This document shows, in pieces, positions 6,270-10,595 of a stretch of 10,595 nucleotides of DNA. Every line of letters begins with the position of its first letter. Position 1 is the first letter of the stretch. Position numbers and translations under genes: made by a program. This stretch comes from an uncultured Bacteroidales bacterium (GTDB taxonomy: Bacteria; Bacteroidota; Bacteroidia; Bacteroidales; Bacteroidaceae), in assembly GCA_902783615.1 (NCBI GenBank), contig CACZRQ010000073.1:1-10595 (forward strand), read 5' to 3'. The notes beneath the pieces are model-generated. The model did no database searches. It saw only the letters and a list, made by a program, of their open reading frames with translations, and was not told the DNA's origin.

Positions 6270-7256
6270 ATGAAGTTCTTAACTGACGAAAAATTGGTCA
6301 TTGTTGGTGCCGGCGGTATGATTGGCTCTAACATGGTGCAGAGTGTGCTTATGCTCGGACTGACTCCTAACATTTGTTTGTACGACATCTATGAGCCTGG
6401 TGTTCATGGTGTTTACGATGAAATGTGTCATTGCGCTTTCCCATGCGCAAACTTGTCTTATACGGTTGATGCTGCAGAGGCTTTCACTGGCGCTAAATAC
6501 ATCATCTCTTCTGGTGGTGCTCCTCGCAAGGAGGGTATGACCCGTGAAGATTTGCTGAAAGGCAACTGCCAGATCGCAGCAGACTTCGGTGAGAACATCA
6601 AGAAGTACTGTCCTGACGTAAAGCACGTGGTGGTTATCTTCAACCCAGCTGACGTTACAGCATTGACCGCTCTGATCCACTCTGGCTTGAAGCCAAACCA
6701 GCTGACCTCATTGGCAGCTTTGGACAGCACTCGTCTGCAGCAGCAGTTGGCTCTGGAGTTCGGTGTTCAGCAGGATAAGGTTACCAATGCCTACACCTAT
6801 GGTGGTCACGGCGAGCAGATGGCAGTATTTGCCAGCAAGGCTCTGATTGACGGCAAGCCTCTGTGCGAGCTGAATCTGTCGGCTGAACGTTGGGCTGAGA
6901 TCAAGCACATGACCACTCAGGGTGGTAGCAACATCATCAAGTTGCGTGGACGTTCTTCATTCCAGAGTCCTGCTTATCAGGCTGTGAAGATGATTGAAGG
7001 CGCTATGGGTGGCGAACCTTTCACTTGGCCTGCTGGCTGCTTCGTAAAGGACTATGGCTATGAGAACGTGATGATGGCTATGCCTACCACGATCGACAAG
7101 GACGGTGTTCACTACACCAAGCCTGAGGGTACAGAAGAGGAAATGGCTGCTTTGAACGCTTCTTACGAGCACCTGCAGAAGATGCGCGATGAGTTGGTTA
7201 CACTGAATATCATTCCTCCTATCGCTGAGTGGAACAAGGAGAACCCTAACCTCTAA
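6270..7256 (+). CDS. mdh: Malate dehydrogenase (LDH/MDH superfamily, divergent type)
   Basis: An NAD-dependent malate/oxaloacetate interconverting enzyme; in anaerobic Bacteroidetes it works in the reductive branch that makes succinate or propionate. The protein has 328 residues. It shows the nucleotide-binding loop GAGGMIG (13-19), Asp39 at the end of strand 2, substrate-loop arginines in APRKEGMTR (Arg86, Arg92) that favour MDH over LDH, NPADV (Asn125), LDSTRL (Asp152, Arg155), and the catalytic His180 in GGHGEQM. It is longer than and different from the roughly 313-residue MDH I know from Bacteroides, with an extended C-terminus (EWNKENPNL), so it belongs to a distinct subgroup. The codons look biased to preferred forms (for example CGT for Arg), suggesting high expression. 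It has its own promoter and a strong terminator, so it is probably monocistronic. Substrate assignment rests on motifs. Confidence 0.9.
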   Translation: MKFLTDEKLVIVGAGGMIGSNMVQSVLMLGLTPNICLYDIYEPGVHGVYDEMCHCAFPCANLSYTVDAAEAFTGAKYIISSGGAPRKEGMTREDLLKGNCQIAADFGENIKKYCPDVKHVVVIFNPADVTALTALIHSGLKPNQLTSLAALDSTRLQQQLALEFGVQQDKVTNAYTYGGHGEQMAVFASKALIDGKPLCELNLSAERWAEIKHMTTQGGSNIIKLRGRSSFQSPAYQAVKMIEGAMGGEPFTWPAGCFVKDYGYENVMMAMPTTIDKDGVHYTKPEGTEEEMAALNASYEHLQKMRDELVTLNIIPPIAEWNKENPNL

Positions 7257-7285
7257 AAATTAGTGGGTTTTAGTTAAAACTTATT

Positions 7286-7320
7286 AGAAGCTGCGTCTAA
7301 ATGGCGCAGCTTTTTCTTTT
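7286..7320 (+). terminator. Rho-independent terminator of mdh
   Basis: Stem AAGCTGCG (7288-7295) with CGCAGCTT (7305-7312), loop of nine bases, extendable by a G-T and an A-T pair, followed by a T-rich run (TTTTTCTTTTT, 7311-7321). It begins 30 bases after the mdh stop. Confidence 0.85.
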
Positions 7321-7335
7321 TCCAATAAAAATATG

Positions 7336-7343
7336 TATATTTG
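7336..7343 (+). promoter_or_regulatory. -7 box ahead of the coiled-coil protein gene
   Basis: TATATTTG is an exact TAnnTTTG match, followed by GCC as in the nadK promoter. It ends 32 bases before ATG 7376. The T-run of the mdh terminator (7311-7315) lies at about the -33 distance, so terminator and promoter appear to be nested. Confidence 0.6.
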
Positions 7344-7375
7344 CCGCCGAATTTCTAATAATAAAACATGAGATT

Positions 7376-8251
7376 ATGAAGAAAGGAACGTTAATTGGTA
7401 TCGTGGGAGCACTGTTGCTGGCTGCTTTGGTGGGTATCACCTATCTGCTTTTCATGGAAAAACAGGCTAACCGCGAGATGATTGAGGAATTCAGACTGGA
7501 GAAAGAGGATTTGGAAAATGAATACACCAACTTCTCTCAGCAATATGACGAACTGAAGATGTCGGTGGCCAACGACTCATTGGCTCAGTTGCTGGAGCAG
7601 GAACAGCTCAAGACCCAGCGTTTGCTGGAAGAATTGCGCAGTGTGAAGAGCACCAACGCAACAGAGATTCGTAGATTGAAGAACGAATTGGCTACCCTGC
7701 GTCAGGTGATGGTGGGCTATGTGAACCAGATTGACTCGCTGAACCGACTCACCGAACAACAGCGCGTGCAGATTGCCGAAGTGACTGAGAAATACGAGCA
7801 GGCAACGCGTCAGGTGAGCTCACTGAGCGAGGAGCGCAAGACGTTGACCAAGCAGGTGACACTGGCTGCCCAGCTGGATGCAACCAACATCTATCTCTTC
7901 CCACAGAACAAACGTGGCAAGGAAGCAAAGAAAGTGAAGGACATCCAGAAGTTGCGCATCACCTTTAACATTGCGCGCAATATCACGGCTCAGCCAGGTG
8001 AGAAAACGGTGTATGTGAGAATTACCAAACCCGACAACGATATTCTGACGAAGGACCGCAATGATACTTTTGCCTACGAGAATCGCCAGTTGCCCTACTC
8101 CATCAAGAAGTATATCGAATATACTGGTGAGGAGCAGGCTGTTACAGTGTATTGGGATGTAAACGAGGTGCTCTATGCAGGCAGTTATCGTGTGGATGTC
8201 TTTGCCGATGGCAATCTCATCGGACAGGGAACATTCTTGCTGACCAAGTAA
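7376..8251 (+). CDS. Single-span membrane protein with long coiled coil and C-terminal beta-rich domain
   Basis: Not a family I can name. ATG 7376 (MKKGTLIG) is chosen: the upstream in-frame ATG at 7301 lies in the mdh terminator loop and before the promoter box. The 291-residue product has one hydrophobic span (about 5-26) after two lysines, without a lipobox or a clear cleavage site, so it is probably an inner-membrane anchor with the rest in the periplasm. Residues about 35-165 are rich in Glu, Gln, Lys, Arg and Leu and look like a continuous coiled coil. Residues 170-291 are predicted mostly beta (LRITFNIARNIT, KTVYVRITKPD, AVTVYWDV, GSYRVDVFADG), resembling an immunoglobulin-like or adhesion fold. 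It has its own promoter and a terminator shared with mrp. A structural or envelope-spacing role is inference. Confidence 0.85.
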   Translation: MKKGTLIGIVGALLLAALVGITYLLFMEKQANREMIEEFRLEKEDLENEYTNFSQQYDELKMSVANDSLAQLLEQEQLKTQRLLEELRSVKSTNATEIRRLKNELATLRQVMVGYVNQIDSLNRLTEQQRVQIAEVTEKYEQATRQVSSLSEERKTLTKQVTLAAQLDATNIYLFPQNKRGKEAKKVKDIQKLRITFNIARNITAQPGEKTVYVRITKPDNDILTKDRNDTFAYENRQLPYSIKKYIEYTGEEQAVTVYWDVNEVLYAGSYRVDVFADGNLIGQGTFLLTK

Positions 8252-8276
8252 AGCATAAAGCCTGAAATACAATAAG

Positions 8277-8312
8277 CCCCGGAAGTTGTTCTACCAAACT
8301 TTCGGGGTTTTT
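8277..8312. terminator. Hairpin terminator between convergent genes
   Basis: Stem CCCCGGAAGTT (8277-8287) with AACTTTCGGGG (8297-8307), 11 bp with one G-T pair and a 9-base loop. TTTTT (8308-8312) follows on the + strand, making it a strong terminator for the coiled-coil gene. On the - strand it sits just after the mrp stop, but the following T-run is weak (CTTATTGTATTT), so it may serve mrp less well. Confidence 0.85.
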
Positions 8313-8313
8313 A

Positions 8314-9414
8314 TCATGAATGCATCTCAACAATCCGAGTAGGTGCTTTCTCCAGGTTTCGCTTATCAACCTGACGAACCACAGATGCAGCCAACTGCAT
8401 GAAAGCCTGTCCCGTAATGGTATCGCTTCGAAGAGCAGCAGGTTCGCCAGCATCACCACTCTCGCAGATGCTCTGCACGAGAGGTATCTGACCCAACAAA
8501 GGCACCTTCATCTCTTCAGCCAAGCGCTTCACGCCTTCCTTGCCAAAGATATAGTATTTGTTTTCAGGCAATTCAGCTGGAGTGAACCATGCCATGTTTT
8601 CCACCAAACCCAAGATGGGCACATCCACCTTGTCGTTGGTGAACATATTGATGCCTTTGCGGGCATCGGCCAAAGCCACCTGCTGTGGGGTACTCACCAC
8701 AATGGCACCCGTGAGAGCGATGGTTTGAACGATGGTGAGATGAATGTCGCTGGTGCCAGGAGGCAAATCGATGACGAAGTAGTCCAAATCGCCCCAATCG
8801 GCATCGCCAATCAGCTGCTTCAAAGCGTTGCTCGCCATACCTCCACGCCAAAGGGTGGCTTGGTCGGGATCGACAAAGAAACCAATGGATAGCAGCTTAA
8901 CACCATATTTCTCAACAGGCAGAATCAAATCTCTCCCGTCTTTGTGAACAGAGAATACCTGTGTCTCTTCCACTTGGAACATCTTAGGGATAGACGGTCC
9001 GAAGATGTCTGCATCCAACAATCCCACGCGGAATCCCATTCTGGATAGGGCTACAGCCAAATTGGCAGCCACAGTGCTCTTGCCCACTCCACCTTTACCA
9101 GATGATACACCTATTATATTTTTAACGGCTGGCAGCATCTTGCCCACCTCAGGACGAGGAGCCTGTTTGCTCTCGGCAGTGATGGCAACTTGCACGTCAG
9201 GCGACACATAGGTATGTATGGCTTTCTCTGCCGCCTTCAGGATGGAAGCCTTGAAGGGGTCGGTGTCTTTCTCAAAAACAATGGAGAAGCTGACACTCAT
9301 ACCATCTATCCGCATATTGTCGGCTATCATATCAGCCTCGACCAGGTTCTTGCCCGAACCTGGATAGCGGACGGTAGCGAGGGCATCTTTAATTAAATTT
9401 GGATATAAGTTCAT
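8314..9414 (-). CDS. mrp: Mrp/ApbC-family P-loop ATPase (probable Fe-S cluster carrier)
   Basis: A 366-residue protein with an N-terminal MIP18/DUF59 domain (about 1-80) and a MinD/ParA-like ATPase domain: deviant Walker A GKGGVGKST (106-114), GLLDADIFGPS (131-141) and DLPPGTSD (216-223). Relatives carry Fe-S clusters to target enzymes. I start at ATG 9414 (MNLYPNLI), which fits family N-termini and lies one base after the trmB stop; ATG 9432 would overlap trmB. The CXXC motif that holds the bridging cluster in ApbC/Nbp35 proteins is absent: after VENMAWF (271-277) the sequence reads TPAELPENKYYIFG, and Cys317 is the only cysteine in the protein. The ATPase assignment is firm; the cluster role for this subgroup is inferred from family. 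It is the last gene of the ilvE-trmB-mrp cluster. Confidence 0.93.
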   Translation of the reverse strand: MNLYPNLIKDALATVRYPGSGKNLVEADMIADNMRIDGMSVSFSIVFEKDTDPFKASILKAAEKAIHTYVSPDVQVAITAESKQAPRPEVGKMLPAVKNIIGVSSGKGGVGKSTVAANLAVALSRMGFRVGLLDADIFGPSIPKMFQVEETQVFSVHKDGRDLILPVEKYGVKLLSIGFFVDPDQATLWRGGMASNALKQLIGDADWGDLDYFVIDLPPGTSDIHLTIVQTIALTGAIVVSTPQQVALADARKGINMFTNDKVDVPILGLVENMAWFTPAELPENKYYIFGKEGVKRLAEEMKVPLLGQIPLVQSICESGDAGEPAALRSDTITGQAFMQLAASVVRQVDKRNLEKAPTRIVEMHS

Positions 9415-9415
9415 G

Positions 9416-10174
9416 TTATTTTGCTTTTTCAAGGCTGCTGCGCTTACTGCGGTTATAACTGCGATAATCGTCGAGCTCTATCTCTACATCGGGTTCTTGC
9501 AGATCGCCTTCCTGAGGCAAGCCGAAGCTGATGTATTTGATGGCGATACCTCTGTCAAGCCATTGCTGCTCGTAGTAAGTGCGGATGGCCAGCACATCGT
9601 CAACCAAGCCGCTGTGATAAAGGTCGTTGGTCATTTCCTTCAGTGGCAGCATATTCAGTTCCACCAACAAACGCGTGTAGGTGAACATGAAGTTGCTATC
9701 GGTCTTGAGGTGAATCACACCCCCATCTTTCACGAAACAACGGTAACGCTTCAGGAAATCGGTGGACGTAAGCCGCTTGGTCACCTTCTTCATCTGAGGA
9801 TCAGGGAAAGTAAGCCAAATCTCACTCACCTCGCCAGGAGCAAAGAAGCGGTCGATGATTTCGATGTTGGTACGCAGAAAAGCCACATTCTTCAATCCCT
9901 CTTGCAACGACTGCTTGGCACCTGTCCACATGCGGGCGCCTTTAATATCTACTGCAATATAGTTGCAATTGGGGTTGAGACGCGCCAAGCCAAGTGTATA
10001 TTCGGCTCGTCCACATCCCAACTCCAATATAATAGGATTGTCGTTATGGAAAAACGCCTCGTTCCATTTTCCCCTCATCTCGAATGGATGATCTTCAGCC
10101 ACCGAGTAAGGATATTGGAAAACATGAGGATAGCTTTCCATATCGGCAAATTTCTGCAATTTCCCTTTGCTCAT
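9416..10174 (-). CDS. trmB: tRNA (guanine-N7-)-methyltransferase
   Basis: Methylates N7 of G46 in the variable loop of tRNAs, using S-adenosylmethionine. From ATG 10174 (MSKGKLQKF) the product has 252 residues. An upstream in-frame TTG (10183) overlaps ilvE and is less likely. The SAM-binding motif is ELGCGRAEYT (51-60), followed by AVDIKG (74-79). The family signature LTFPDPQMKK (121-130) is the Bacteroidetes variant of the PDPWPKKRH motif of proteobacterial enzymes. HLKTDS (155-160) and the C-terminal TYYEQQWLDRG (199-209) also fit the family. The gene begins one base after the ilvE stop and ends one base before the mrp ATG, so the three are translated from one message. Confidence 0.95.
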   Translation of the reverse strand: MSKGKLQKFADMESYPHVFQYPYSVAEDHPFEMRGKWNEAFFHNDNPIILELGCGRAEYTLGLARLNPNCNYIAVDIKGARMWTGAKQSLQEGLKNVAFLRTNIEIIDRFFAPGEVSEIWLTFPDPQMKKVTKRLTSTDFLKRYRCFVKDGGVIHLKTDSNFMFTYTRLLVELNMLPLKEMTNDLYHSGLVDDVLAIRTYYEQQWLDRGIAIKYISFGLPQEGDLQEPDVEIELDDYRSYNRSKRSSLEKAK

Positions 10175-10175
10175 A

Positions 10176-10595
10176 TCATTCAAACACGGTTACCCATCCG
10201 TGCACATCTGGCTCATCACCATACTGTATGCCACGCAACTTGTTATACAGCATGGTAGAGATAGGACCAGGCTTGCCATCTTTGCTGAAAGTGAAACGCT
10301 GCTTGGTGTCAAGGTCGTCGATATAAGAAATCGGACTAATCACTGCAGCTGTTCCACAAGCGCCAGCCTCTTCGAAGGTAGCCAGCTCTTCCTCAGGAAC
10401 CTGACGGCGTTCCACCTTCAAGCCCAAATCTTCAGCCAACTGCATCAAGCTCTTGTTGGTAATGGATGGGAGGATAGAGGTGGACTTAGGGGTAATATAG
10501 GTATTGTCCTTGATGCCGAAGAAATTGGCAGCACCACACTCGTCCATGTACTTCTTCTCCTTGGCATCGAGATAGAACTCGCAGCTGTAACCCAA
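10176..10595 (-). CDS. ilvE: Branched-chain amino acid aminotransferase, C-terminal part (5' end outside window)
   Basis: The frame is open to the window edge and gives the last 139 codons; the TTG at 10595 is an internal Leu. The protein is a fold-type IV PLP enzyme catalysing the last step of Leu, Ile and Val synthesis. It is recognised by GYSCEFYLDAKEKKYMDE, GAANFFGIKD, TPKSTSILPSITNKSL and EEAGACGTAAVISPI, where the GTAA turn binds the PLP phosphate. About 200 residues, including the catalytic lysine, should lie outside the window, going by a usual length near 340. It overlaps nothing and ends one base before trmB. Any promoter is outside the window. Confidence 0.93.
   Translation of the reverse strand: MGYSCEFYLDAKEKKYMDECGAANFFGIKDNTYITPKSTSILPSITNKSLMQLAEDLGLKVERRQVPEEELATFEEAGACGTAAVISPISYIDDLDTKQRFTFSKDGKPGPISTMLYNKLRGIQYGDEPDVHGWVTVFE

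Noticed and set aside
7301..7375. Earlier ATG start for the coiled-coil protein
   Set aside because: This ATG lies in the mdh terminator hairpin and upstream of the gene's own promoter box; MKKGTLIG at 7376 gives a clean membrane anchor.
9413..10258. Long open frame (281 codons) on the + strand
   Set aside because: It lies wholly opposite trmB, the end of ilvE and the start of mrp, which have clear family motifs; the product has no recognisable domain.

Overview
The window is a stretch of bacterial chromosome that looks like Bacteroidetes, most probably Prevotellaceae; the family-level assignment is inference. The signs are promoters of the Bacteroidetes type (TAnnTTTG -7 boxes ahead of nadK, mdh and the coiled-coil gene; TTTG-N19-TTACTTTG ahead of radA), almost no Shine-Dalgarno sequences with AT-rich leaders instead, and proteins of a Bacteroidetes flavour (C-terminal part of a U32 peptidase, a TrmB with PDPQMKK, a Mrp without CXXC). 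I see no phage, transposase, CRISPR, tRNA or rRNA. No gap between genes exceeds 130 bases. Coding density is high and this is mostly a housekeeping region.

Layout. (1) Bases 1-1511, + strand: the 3' end of a peptidase U32 gene, then an overlapping gene for a predicted lipoprotein/membrane protein with an SH3-like domain, five membrane spans and a C-terminal zinc ribbon. (2) Bases 1508-5184, - strand: radA, then an FAD-dependent oxidoreductase of unknown function, then an orphan LuxR-type regulator with a degenerate receiver domain and a histidine-rich linker. The last of these converges on region 1 with overlapping stop codons. (3) Bases 5277-8251, + strand: NAD kinase, a divergent malate dehydrogenase (leader, own promoter and terminator), and a single-span coiled-coil protein with its own promoter and terminator. 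radA and nadK are divergent and share a 92-base promoter region. (4) Bases 8314-10595, - strand: a tightly packed cluster ilvE (partial)-trmB-mrp with 1-base gaps, converging on region 3 at a shared hairpin terminator.

Functionally the genes cover recombinational repair (RadA), NADP supply (NadK), central carbon metabolism (MDH), branched-chain amino acid synthesis (IlvE), tRNA m7G46 methylation (TrmB) and probable Fe-S cluster handling (Mrp). I do not see an evident new multi-gene system. The points most worth following are the His-rich pseudo-receiver regulator, the SH3/membrane/zinc-ribbon protein, the Mrp protein with a single cysteine, and a set of 7-bp-period repeats. One of these repeats lies inside radA, one supplies the last residues of the FAD oxidoreductase, and a possible degenerate one lies at the U32/lipoprotein junction.
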